The notes below the pieces were generated by a model. That model did no database searches, was not told the origin of the DNA, and saw nothing but the letters and a program-made list of their open reading frames with translations. Positions 1-9,331 of a stretch of 64,000 nucleotides of DNA are shown piece after piece. The DNA comes from Pseudopithomyces maydicus. Lineage: Eukaryota > Ascomycota > Dothideomycetes > Pleosporales > Didymosphaeriaceae. A program made the translations under genes and the position numbers. The DNA lies in the NCBI GenBank assembly GCA_026873275.1, contig JANTUC010000010.1, positions 1,116,001 to 1,180,000 on the forward strand. The letters run 5' to 3'. The first letter of the stretch is position 1, and the number at the start of each line of letters is the position of its first letter.

Positions 1-3000
1 GTACAGGTATGTTGCCGAGAAATTCTTCCATGCCGTCTGCGACGGAGCTATAGATACGGGAGACAAAATCGTTGGAGGCTGGCTGATTTGAAGAAGAATC
101 TGTGGCGGATATTGCGGCTTGGGAGAGGAAGGCTCGGAATTCGCGACTCCGACAAACAGCGGGAACAAGGAGCAAATCCTGCCATGTTATCAGCGCCGTA
201 CCATTTAAATGTATAGCAGAAGACCCACCCGAAGATACTTCTCCAGTCCCACTCGTCGCTTCTGTAAGAAATCCTTTTGTAGCTTTAACATCATTTGTCG
301 TCGAGGAAACTCCAGGTTGCGGACTTGCGGGAATTTGGAGCGAAGACGTTTATTCAAATCATGAAACTCGCTGTATCTTCGAGATACTACCCAGGCCGCT
401 GTGGGCATCTGATCTCCAGCTCGCCTGCGCACTTCAATCACATCTAATCAATCCGTGAGCTGTGGTCCCTTTGCCGCATTAGAGTACTCACACGTCGCAA
501 ATTCCTTTCCATCAGATTCTGTACCGACCATGATTGATTGAATGAATACGGTGGCACGACCATATAAGCTGTTATCGCTTTCTTGAACGATATATTGCTG
601 TCTCTGAAGCTCTTTGCGATGAATCTCGCGTTGGAGACTGGACTTGGATTTTCGCAAAATACGCAACTCAGCGGCATTATTTGTAAGCTCTGCCTTGGAA
701 GTCAATGAATCAACGATAGATTCTTGTGTCACGAGGCGTTCGATATCTGACGTCAAAGCATCTATAGCTTCTGCCAGCCCAAGATCACCAGGCGCAGCTT
801 CGTGTATCTCATCTTCCTCGACGGCACGATCTGTGTGAGACTCATCAATTTCATCTTCAAGAAACCGCTCCTCGTCACCGAACAAATCATCATTAAAGAC
901 ACCACGAGTTCGTGGCTCTCCTACCAACCCCAAAGATGATATGCTTGGCTTAGGCCTATCTTTTCCCTGCATCGTCAAAGGACTCGGAGAGAGTGCGCGC
1001 GGTAACTCCATGGAGCCTCTCGCGGAGTCGTTGTCTTGTGGGGAAACCAGTGTGAGATCGGAAATTAGAGAACCCTCCGGCTCCGTACCCATGATATCAT
1101 TCATCGCAGCCTGCAGTGCATCTACAGCTTTGGAATTGTCAATTGGCGGTTGTAGAGAACCGAAGTCGGAGTCCAGACTTGCAGTTGAATTTATCATCAG
1201 GTCGCTATCATAGTCATCGTCGAATAAGGGTAATCGAGCGGGTGCACTGCTGTCTAGAGATCGCCGTGAGGGTGAGTCAAGGTCTTTGCCTTTTCCCAAT
1301 GTCTTAAGGTCCGAGGACGATGCAACTGCACGACGAAGGTCGGGAACGTCGAGGCTATTCTTTTGTGAGGGCTGTGACCGGGCCATCCGAGAGGAAATAA
1401 CCGGAACTGGTTCATCTAGAGCATGTACCACCATCTTGGCGCTGCCTGTAGTCTTCTGTGCATTCGCAGATTCATCCATAGCCAACCATTTGTAGTACAA
1501 ATTTGATCTCTTGAATCGCCTAAAATAGGGTTCTTGGAGTTGGTCATAGACGGCAGTTTGGGCATGGAGAAGCGTACGACGAGCATTGTGGTATTGTTGG
1601 GGGGTCGCGGCTCGGCCGGCTTTGAGAAAGGCAGCCACCGCATGGCGCACTTCGGGTAGGATGTTAAGCTCCGGTTTAGAAAGATACGCTTCATGTATCT
1701 GTGCCATGTCTACTCTATCCGAATCGGACCAAGCGCCCAGTGATCCAGTGAAGTCGGCAGGTTCGTCCGTATCTTGTTCTAAGGGGTTTCGAATGCCATC
1801 GACGACTATCCAAAATTGTACCAATCGCATCAAGCCCACCTGGTCCATGTATTCCATGAAGCAAGATAACCCGGCAGCATCATACAGTACATCACGCAGC
1901 GAGGCACTCTCGAATCGCGAAGTGGCTCTGGTATGGGTCGGTTCTTTTTGGACTGTAGCCTTATCCCGCACTATGCCGCCAGCGCTCAAATTGTTGATTT
2001 TCTGGTCCAGTATTCTTCTCGCAGTTTCCAAGCGACGCAGATGAAGCGGATCTTGGCCTTCAATCAAAGACTCTTTCCGCAACTGTCCTGAGATGTCACT
2101 GCGAAAACGACGAGCTTCTGCAAGGGTGTTGGTTTGCCTGATAGCTCGGATGAAGCGTTCGAACTTTCGCTCGCTATCGCCGGGTGCAAGTTTAGGGAAC
2201 TGCACATTCCTGGGTGTTTTTGGAGAGGGCGGGGCATGCTTGTCCAGTTCGGCGCGCAGTTTCTTGACGGTCTTTCGTTCTTGCAGCAGAGATCGGCCCT
2301 AGATGGGTTAGCCATGGCTCCTTATCCAGAACGGGGCATCGTACGTATCCTTCCATCAGCTGATTCCAAGTGTCGGGGTCAGCGAGCGTTTGCATGACGG
2401 GAGAAAGGACGGCGCAGGCGACGATCTCTTTGACCAAAACATTGACAGCAGGGCTCGTTGCCATGTTTCGAGGCATTATGTTGGGTAGCAAGCGGGCAAC
2501 AAGGGTGCGCAAATGCTGCTGCTGGACGAGTTTCGTATTCGAGTAGGCCAGAGAAGCTGCAGGGTGCAATCGACCGTCCTTGTACTTGGCTGCAATGGCG
2601 ATGTCCAGTTCCTCGGACTCGGTGACATTGCGGGACAGCTTCTTGCCACGAACAAGGCGCTCGGCTTCGTATGCGGCTCTGAGATGGTCTGTCACCAAGG
2701 GGATCATGCGAGACACAGCAACCTCTACCATGTCGACATGCAGCAAGCGGTCGCGCACGTCACCAAGGGCCGCGCGCACTGCCCGATCGACCTCATTCAC
2801 AAAGGTCGGGCTCTTACTAATGCTGCCATACCAACTCTTGACGAAGTCGCGCAGTATCAAGCCAAGCAACACATCCAAGCTGTCGGATATGACGAACGAG
2901 GCGGGGTACAGCGGCTCCATCATGTACGTGGACCGTCTGGTGAGGGCGTCCCTCTCCGCCTTCCACTTGGACGGCGCCAGGAAGGCGACATGGCGCGGCC

Positions 3001-3205
3001 CGTAGTCGACGCGCCCTCGACTGGGCAGGTGCCTGTGCCAGGCGGTGGTGAGCATGCACCATGCTTGCAGGACGACGGTTGCGACGACACCAGCGACGAA
3101 GGCGTAGGGTAGAAAGCGGAGGGAGGGGCTATAGTGGGTCAGATAACCCCAGGCGATGAAGACGGCGGCGGCGGCGAGGACTCCATCTCTGCGCTTCAAG
3201 GCCAT
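1..3205 (-). CDS. MDM1: Mdm1/SNX-RGS family sorting nexin (PXA-RGS-PX), 3' partial
   Basis: Exons are 3205-2345, 2298-492, 443-229 and 178 to the left edge; introns of 46, 48 and 50 bp have GT-AG ends and keep frame. The start at 3205 (MALKRRDG) directly precedes two hydrophobic segments (about residues 8-55) expected of an ER-anchored protein; an in-frame ATG at 3367 is possible but reads through a minisatellite. Residues about 100-285 look like a PXA domain, about 420-560 an RGS domain (LRDVLYDAAGLSCFMEYMD), and from about 870 a PX domain with the phosphoinositide-binding RRYSEF motif. The Nexin_C domain should lie off the left edge. In yeast, Mdm1 tethers ER to vacuole and lipid droplets; that role is known for the family and inferred here. 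Yeast Mdm1 lacks the RGS domain seen here, which resembles animal SNX13/14/25. Family assignment is firm; the exact start is less so. Confidence 0.92.
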
Positions 3206-3243
3206 TTCACAAAACACGGCATCTTTCAAGATCCCTTGCGGTG

Positions 3244-3306
3244 CTGGCGATGTCCTGGCGATGTCCTGGCGATGTCCTGGGCAATGTCCTGGGCGATTGT
3301 CCTGGC
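3244..3306. repeat. 11-13 bp minisatellite before MDM1
   Basis: Five head-to-tail units of ctggcgatgtc, the last two stretched to 12 and 13 bp (ctgggcaatgtc, ctgggcgattgtc). The array lies 39 bp upstream of the chosen MDM1 start, probably in its 5' leader. It would be translated as a Cys-Pro-Gly-His-rich stretch if the upstream in-frame ATG at 3367 were used. Confidence 0.85.
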
Positions 3307-3566
3307 TGGGCGGACTGGACCCGCACTCTCTCGGCGCTGCATCGCTATTTCCTCCGAGGGCGCGCACGGGCCACTGTTGTCACCTCACACCTGGGCACCC
3401 TCCGGTGCACCAGTGTACATACACTTGCCCTTGATGCTTCATGCCCGTGTGAGCATTCGATCGAGCGCTCGGCCCGCCATTGTACGTGGATCCAGACAGG
3501 CCATACCTGCATCTTTCCTTGCGTTGGGCCGCGCTCTTTCATCAGGGTGCTTCATCACACCTTCTA

Positions 3567-3674
3567 TACATGTCGGAGGTTCTGAGCATCGCGCTTTTCA
3601 ACTGAGCATCCAAACATCGCTCCTCCCAGATATATGAGCGTCGCACTTTCTACATGTAGGAGGTTCTGAGCATC
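3567..3674. repeat. 24-bp direct repeat pair
   Basis: The 24-mer beginning tacatgtcggaggttctgag at 3567-3590 recurs at 3651-3674 with one mismatch, 84 bp apart. It lies in the intergenic region between MDM1 and the receptor gene. Function is unknown; a duplicated regulatory site or a local duplication are both possible. Confidence 0.8.
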
Positions 3675-4137
3675 TCACCTTCTTCTTCTAGGCATCTCTA
3701 CAAATTGCACTTTCCTCGACCGTCCGCAGCCCACAACTCCCATGCCCCACGTCTTCCACCCAGTTGGACCCCGACATCAACTAGCCCACGGCGTCGTGGA
3801 TCCCCCACACCAGCCCATCTGTGCAAGGCACCGGGAATCCTTCTTCGAAACAGCGTGGGGGGTAATGCAATTTCCTTGCAATGGGTATCAATGTGTGACA
3901 GTGGACGTCAGGGACCATGGTTGCTTTTTGCTCGGTACTTGGCTATGCAGATAGGCACTACAACTGCGAGTTCGTGATACCCTATCTTGAAAATGCTTTT
4001 CTTGCTTCTTCCATCATTTGATAAGGGTTGTCAACCTCGCAAGACATCTGCAACATTCGACATGCATTTCTACAAAGCCAGTGATTCTTTCCATACTCTC
4101 TCTTACAGCTCAAGTCGCCACAGCAGGCACCTCTAAT
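3675..4137. other. Intergenic region upstream of receptor gene
   Basis: No coding region is supported. Short open frames here have no recognisable composition. Part of the stretch (4018-4137) is open in frame with the receptor gene and could be an N-terminal extension, but the conserved seven-helix fold begins after the ATG at 4138. Confidence 0.5.
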
Positions 4138-5445
4138 ATGTACAACTCGACGACCAGGGCCGTTCTGTCGGTGCCTGCCTCCGCTCGCCAAATAACCCTT
4201 CTCAACCAAGTCATCGTTGCAGTGTCAGCCTTGAGTATGGTGGGTGCAGCATGGATCATACTAAGCTTCTGCGTCAGTCCGCCATCAGTGCGGTTCAACC
4301 GCGACATTTCGATATTGATCATCTCTAGTTATTCAAAGAACTACGGACCTTCCGACACCAATTAATCTTGGGTCTTGCTATTTCAGACTTCTTCATGGCC
4401 TCCAATTTTCTCTCGTCGAGTGCCGCAAATCTCAATGGGTTTGACATTGGTCGCCACCAATCTTTTTGTAGTTTCAATGGTTTCATGACCCAGCTTTTTG
4501 TTGTGCAAAGTAAGTACATCCCACTCATCAGGGAGAGCTATACTTACACAAGCAGCTGACTACTGGGTATTCATGATCGCCATCTGCACTTTTCTCGTCC
4601 TGGCGAATCACAAGCACAAGTCGAGCTGGATTCAAAAGCATCGAATTGTTCTGTGGTCTCTACCATGGGGCTTTTCTATTATGTGGGCTGCTCTGGGCGT
4701 CGGGCTGGACGGTTATAGCAACATAGGAGCTTGTAAGTACCAGCGGAAGACGGCATCTTCCCGTGTCTATAACTTCCTACAGGGTGCTGGTTTGGTTCCG
4801 ACACAACCCGTCTCCTAGTAAACTTTGTACCTAGATGGCTCATCATCATTGCCATGCTTGGCCTCTACATTCGCCTCTATCGTATTATATATAACGCTCA
4901 CGAACAGTTCATCTCATTCCAAGATGCGCCTTCTTCGTGTGACCCTTCAGGTGCCTCTCCTGAAACAGAGATCTCCTCGTCCACTTGGCACATTGGTCAT
5001 CCTTCCGTCCCGATGCACATCATGAGCAATGGTGGAACTATCGAAATTGAGCGACATGGCTCAGGCACCATAAACAAGCGCGCACACTTGAACTGCTCGA
5101 GCCCTACTCTGAAAAGTTTAGCCAAGCAGATGATGTACTATCCGCTTGCGTACATGCTCATCTGGACGATTCCCACGTCCGTTAGGATATACCAAAGCGT
5201 AAAAGGTGTCCCAGCTCCATTTGGCATCGCCACCGTGGATAAGGTTGGTAGCATGTCATTTTTTAAAGTCGAGGCTAGTGCTGACAACAGCAAAGGCATG
5301 CATTGTGGTTCAAGGCTTCGTTGATGCCGTTGTTTATGGACTTAACGAATCATCAAAGGGAGTTTGGCGTACTAAATTTCGTCGGCTCCCGCTGATGGCT
5401 CCAGCTCACGTGCATGTTCAGGTCGATGTTCAGCGTGAAATCTAG
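4138..5445 (+). CDS. cAMP-receptor-like seven-helix GPCR
   Basis: Exons 4138-4272, 4329-4509, 4556-4732, 4783-5247 and 5291-5445 give a 370-residue protein. Intron ends are GTCAGT/CTAG, GTAAGT/CAG, GTAAGT/CAG and GTAGCA/CAG. The last intron could instead be 5244-5295, removing the residues VA. Hydrophobic segments include the first helix (VIVAVSALSMVGAAWIILSF), a second after the fungal-type motif FRHQLILGLAISDFF, a third after QTDYW, and a last one ending IVVQGFVDAVVYGLNE. These motifs fit the fungal cAMP-receptor-like/Git3-related class (Dictyostelium CAR type), plasma-membrane receptors coupled to heterotrimeric G proteins. A ligand cannot be inferred. A Ser/Thr-containing loop of about 90 residues separates helices 5 and 6. 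The start could also be the in-frame ATG at 4018. Confidence 0.82.
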
Positions 5446-5965
5446 ATCGAGTGCGCTCCTACAGCGTGCATCGAGGGTGGTAGTAGGTTGATCCATATTA
5501 TATAGAAAATGCTAAGGGTCGCGTAGTATCACCAATACATACATATCATTATTTTCGACTTTGTGTGCCTTTCTTCAACAAGGTCGTGATGAGGCAGCCA
5601 GAACATAATTGGCGATAAAGAAGATCCAATTACCCAATCTTATGGCTGCTCTCTGACGAGGCTCTGGATAGTTTATTACTATATAACGGCCCACCAGACG
5701 TGGTATATTATAATAGCATACACGTCTTGTAGTCTATATGACGAGTGAACACGGAAGAGGTCTGGCCAAAGATTGTCACTTTTCAGAGGTATTTATCTTC
5801 TGCTATCACTTTCTCCATACAGAACACAAGTCTTCAATTGCTTTGGCAGAAATAGGAATAAGTTGGGAGTCGATAGGCATTAAATTTGATGGGCAGCCAG
5901 CTGACAAAGACATCTATAATAGTAATCGGTCTAAAGCTAGAAAGCATATATCCTTCTCTGCTGCG
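5446..5965. other. Convergent intergenic region
   Basis: The stretch holds the 3' flanks of the receptor (plus) and the monooxygenase (minus). It is fairly AT-rich with no open frame of recognisable composition and no RNA gene that I can identify. Confidence 0.5.
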
Positions 5966-7078
5966 CTACTGGTCCACATTCGCTGTAGACTTCGCTCTAG
6001 CCCTTATGTCTAGACCTTTCCGCACACCTGGCAAAATGTACCGTCCATAATCGATCGCGTCGTTCAAGTTGTCGTAGCCACGGATTGAGATCAATTCGCA
6101 CCCCAAATCGATATAGTCCAAAATAGAATCCACAACAGTCTGATAGCTTCCTACCAGTGCTGTGCTTGCGCCTCTTGCGTTCGTAGCTGTGACTGTGGGA
6201 TACCATAATGCCCTGTCCTGCACCTCACCCTGTTTCGCGATTTCAAGCAATCTTTGACTACCCACATTTTGAGGCGTGGGCACGGCAGCCTGTTTCTGGC
6301 TATTCCCTTCACTTCTATTCGATTGAAGAGCCTTCAGTGTTCTGTGTGCCTTCTGCCATGCCAGGTCCTCTGTTTCGGCGATAATTGGGCGGAACGTAAC
6401 CCAAATCCTCGGACGATCAGCCCTTCCCGACTTCTCTGCTTCAGAGTAGATGCGATCAATCTGCTCTTTGGTATCCTTAAGTGGCTCACCCCAGAGACCG
6501 AAGATGTCAGCCAACGATCCACCAACACGGTACGCCTCATCACTACTTCCGCCAACAGAGATAGGAATACTCTTTCCATTCACCGGTCTCACACGGTTAC
6601 TGAACTGCTTGAATTGATAGTACTTCCCTGCCCAATCGAATGGTGCTGGGGATTCCCAAGCTCGCTTAAGAATTTTGATGTACTCCTCAAGGCGAGCGTA
6701 CCGCTCATCTTTGGACAGAAAATCGCCTTCCCTAGCTTGCTCGATATCACTGCCGCCAGCGATAAAGTGCACGACTGCACGGCCTTTGCTAAGCTGGTCC
6801 AAGGTAGCGAGTGCTTTTGCAGCTACCGTGGGGTATAAGGTATTCGGACGCAGAGCGATAATAATCTTAAGGTTCTCGGTGACCGCGGCAATGGTTGCAC
6901 CAGTAGTGAATGGATCGAAATAAGATGAGTCATACGGCTGCAACGTATAGTTGAAATCATAGTCATCCAAATTCCGAGCGTAGCGCTTGAGGTATTCTGG
7001 GTCGATCGGTGCCCCGGGGATGGGATCAAATTCCGTCGAGGCGTTGGGAAATGCGAGACTAATGAATTCAACAGGCAT
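5966..7078 (-). CDS. Luciferase-like FMN-dependent monooxygenase (SsuD-like)
   Basis: A single uninterrupted frame of 370 residues, close to the usual 360-390 of the alkanesulfonate monooxygenase group of bacterial luciferase-like proteins (TIM barrel). Recognisable features are the early GATIAAVTENLKIIIALRP strand, the GRAVVHFIAGG segment, the conserved DERYARLEEYIKILK helix, PISVGGSSDEAYRVG for flavin phosphate binding, and a C-terminal LVGSYQTVVDSILDYIDLG typical of the family. Known family members use reduced FMN and oxygen to release sulfite from organosulfonates; the exact substrate here is inferred only. No introns, unlike most neighbours, and bacterial-type family membership raise the possibility of an old bacterial origin. 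A TATATAAG box lies about 63 bp upstream. No partner flavin reductase gene is seen nearby. Confidence 0.9.
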   Translation of the reverse strand: MPVEFISLAFPNASTEFDPIPGAPIDPEYLKRYARNLDDYDFNYTLQPYDSSYFDPFTTGATIAAVTENLKIIIALRPNTLYPTVAAKALATLDQLSKGRAVVHFIAGGSDIEQAREGDFLSKDERYARLEEYIKILKRAWESPAPFDWAGKYYQFKQFSNRVRPVNGKSIPISVGGSSDEAYRVGGSLADIFGLWGEPLKDTKEQIDRIYSEAEKSGRADRPRIWVTFRPIIAETEDLAWQKAHRTLKALQSNRSEGNSQKQAAVPTPQNVGSQRLLEIAKQGEVQDRALWYPTVTATNARGASTALVGSYQTVVDSILDYIDLGCELISIRGYDNLNDAIDYGRYILPGVRKGLDIRARAKSTANVDQ

Positions 7079-7140
7079 GTTGCTAAGTATTGATGTGGTC
7101 GATGTTTGAGTGTGATGTTTTTTTGGTGTGAGAGAACCTT

Positions 7141-7148
7141 CTTATATA
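7141..7148 (-). promoter_or_regulatory. Putative TATA box of the monooxygenase
   Basis: TATATAAG on the minus strand, 63 bp upstream of the ATG at 7078. Spacing fits a fungal core promoter; no transcript data support it. Confidence 0.4.
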
Positions 7149-7624
7149 CAGCTCGATAAGGTGATGGGTATGTCGACAATTTTCCCCTCAAGCACGTCAA
7201 CCGGACGCTCATAACAAACTTGCCGATATCGGTCCAATCACAACGTACTTTGCTGATAAATGTCTTCGAACTGCCCCTCGCATCTTTCAATACTGACATC
7301 AAAAATCGAATCCAGCCACCGCACCTATAGGCGTATCGCGGGTCCGTACGGTGGGATTCAGTATACAGATATACATAAACGTGATCTGATATCTTCGTTC
7401 TGTTGAAAGCACGATGCAGACTGCATCTGTTTTTAAAACGAATGTCGTGACAAGGCATTTCCAAATACTTGGATTTCTTCCTTCCAGGAAAGGGTTGAAT
7501 GGGGATTGGGACGAAATAAAATCTTGATCTTCGCAAGCAGAGACTCTTTACGGTACTTCTAATATATACATGTTGAACCAAACAGTATGTCTACCACATT
7601 ACATGCATATATTGGCGACGGGCT
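7149..7624. other. Intergenic region, monooxygenase/esterase
   Basis: Contains the upstream region of the monooxygenase and the 3' flank of the esterase. An open minus-strand frame crosses it (to 7581), but it overlaps the monooxygenase in another frame and has no recognisable domain. Confidence 0.45.
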
Positions 7625-8701
7625 CTAAATCCCGAAGAAGGCGATGTCAAGAGACTCGTGAACGGGCACGGTATGGCCGACACCCTGGCCACTATAACCA
7701 ACCAGCTGTGCGGTGTTTGAGTCACCATCCCCGTATATGGTCTGTGTATAACCACTCTGGGGGTATTGGTTGCGGTTTTGGAGGTAGTGAGACCCAGGAC
7801 ATTGGACCATTGCTTGAGCGATTCTTGATCTAAAATTTTATCAGTATGTTCTCATTAAGCCATGCAGAGAGGATCACAGTTAGGGTATCGAAGCGTGTTA
7901 TCAGAGGTACCGTGCCAGCTGGTCATCAAAGTCAGTATCGGCGATTCTCGCCTGGTTACAACGTCGGGAAGTATCCATACATGAGCATTCTCGTCCTTGT
8001 CCCATTATACCCTGGATAATACCCTCTCGTCGCATCACCCCATTGTTGAGCTGTCTTGGTAGTCTGACCATTGGCACAGTTGTTATTCCATCCTGGAGGA
8101 TCTTGTGTAGCTGTCGCACCCTGCACGAAGAAACAACCATCGGGCACACCACTGTAAGCCGAGGCAGCCTTGAAGACATCGGGGTAGGCACCGGCCATGA
8201 CTTGTGTCATCATCGCACCGGAAGACGATCCGGTTACGAAAACCTTTTCAGAGTCCCCACCATACTTATCGATGGCGTATTTGACCATGTTTGCGATCGT
8301 TTGAGAGTCCCCACCACCATCGTGCTTCAGAGCTACAAGATCGGTCAGAATTGTATAGATTCATGCCACTGCCAGTAGGAACACCAAGGCTCGATAAACT
8401 TACTTGCAGTAGATGCCACATCAAAACAGCCACCGCCCGACTTTGAATTAGGATAGATAATGATGAAACCCTTGGAGTTGGCTAGCGGCTGATACTTCGT
8501 CTCGGAAGAGTAACCTGTGGCGGATCCCTGACAGTGGTGGATCGCAACAACTATAGGAGCAGGCTTTTTAAGATTTGAGGGCACATAGACGTACATGCCC
8601 AACTTGGTAGGACCAAGATTGAAGTCATTGACCTTGGTGGGAGCTTGAGCTGTTCCTACTGTCGCGAGGGTAGCGACCGAAAGGATGGAGAGGTATTTCA
8701 T
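7625..8701 (-). CDS. Secreted CE1 carbohydrate esterase (acetyl xylan esterase-like), one frameshift
   Basis: Exons 8701-8404, 8332-7981, 7918-7878 and 7829-7625, with introns of 71, 62 and 48 bp. The protein starts with a 19-20 residue signal peptide ending TVGTAQA. Family 1 esterase features follow: the oxyanion-loop VVAIHHCQGSATGY, the nucleophile elbow VTGSSSGAMM, the IWHGTSDNTLRYPN segment carrying the catalytic Asp region, and GVGHTVPVHE with the catalytic His, ending in the family's typical AFFGI. No carbohydrate-binding module follows. Known members deacetylate xylan outside the cell. The exon sum (896 nt) is one short of a multiple of three: at 7759-7763 a run of five G (plus strand) separates the frame of SLKQWSNVLGL from that of QSGYTQTIYGDG, so one base appears missing. 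An extra DSNTA relative to the family follows GDG. Confidence 0.86.
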
Positions 8702-8781
8702 CCTTAGACCGTACTGTTCATAGACAGTATGGTTCGGGGAAATGCTAGTGATAAATTAGCAGAAGTGGGCAGATTGTGGCC

Positions 8782-8788
8782 ATTTATA
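8782..8788 (-). promoter_or_regulatory. Putative TATA box of the esterase
   Basis: TATAAAT on the minus strand, about 81 bp upstream of the esterase ATG at 8701. Confidence 0.4.
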
Positions 8789-8941
8789 CACCTCCGGTAC
8801 CAAGTCATGTCGTAGCATCTCTTAACGATACGGGGTGCTGTAATTCGGGACTGCTCTCTTCACATTCTCCCATGACCGGTGGATAATTTGGCCTGTCGCT
8901 CGGTAATATATTATAAATGCTGGACATACAGAGGCGACAAT

Positions 8942-8971
8942 CCGGGGAAGATCATGTGGCGGCGTGTGGGG
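8942..8971. promoter_or_regulatory. Candidate CreA (SYGGRG) sites
   Basis: CCGGGG at 8942-8947 and GTGGGG at 8966-8971 match the SYGGRG consensus of the carbon-repressor CreA/Cre1, 240-270 bp upstream of the esterase start. Such sites are common upstream of plant-wall enzymes, but the consensus is short and chance matches are expected. Confidence 0.25.
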
Positions 8972-9331
8972 TGGGTGGAGCAAATCTAAGACCTCGAGCT
9001 ACGGTTTGGAGGTGATTCGTGATAGCTGCTGAGGGGCACCATCCTTCAGGCATATGTAATATTATCTTTGAACAAATTATTACTCCTTGGTGCGTTCATT
9101 GCTCGGGTCATCGGAAAGGGTGGGCTTTTAATGTAAAGCGGCTGAGGTGGTTAAATTCAGCATTAGTGTAACATTGCAAGTTCCACCTTGCCGTGATAGG
9201 ATATGCCTCGAGAATCTGGATACTCTGATTCCGCAATGTTCATAGTGTGCCGAAGAAAAGAGTTCCTCCATTATGCATTTGTACATGAGGTTGTGAATGA
9301 ACATATCCCACTGACAAATAATCTGAACATT
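8972..9331. other. Intergenic region, esterase/Pth11-like gene
   Basis: Upstream DNA of the esterase and 3' flank of the Pth11-like gene. I see no coding or RNA gene. One 60-residue open frame (9203-9385, plus) has no recognisable features. Confidence 0.45.

Noticed and set aside
2513..3112. 199-residue plus-strand open frame
   Set aside because: Antisense shadow of the PXA region of MDM1.
3206..3367. N-terminal extension of MDM1 from the ATG at 3367
   Set aside because: It reads through the minisatellite and gives a low-complexity His/Pro/Cys stretch; MALKRRDG at 3205 directly precedes the hydrophobic segments.
6823..7581. 252-residue minus-strand open frame
   Set aside because: It overlaps the clear monooxygenase in another frame and has no recognisable domain or biased composition.
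7755..7800. Alternative 44-bp intron in the esterase that restores frame
   Set aside because: Its donor, GTCCTG, is poor, and it removes the family-conserved segment VLGLTTSKTATNTP; a missing G is simpler. Kept as an alternative to test.
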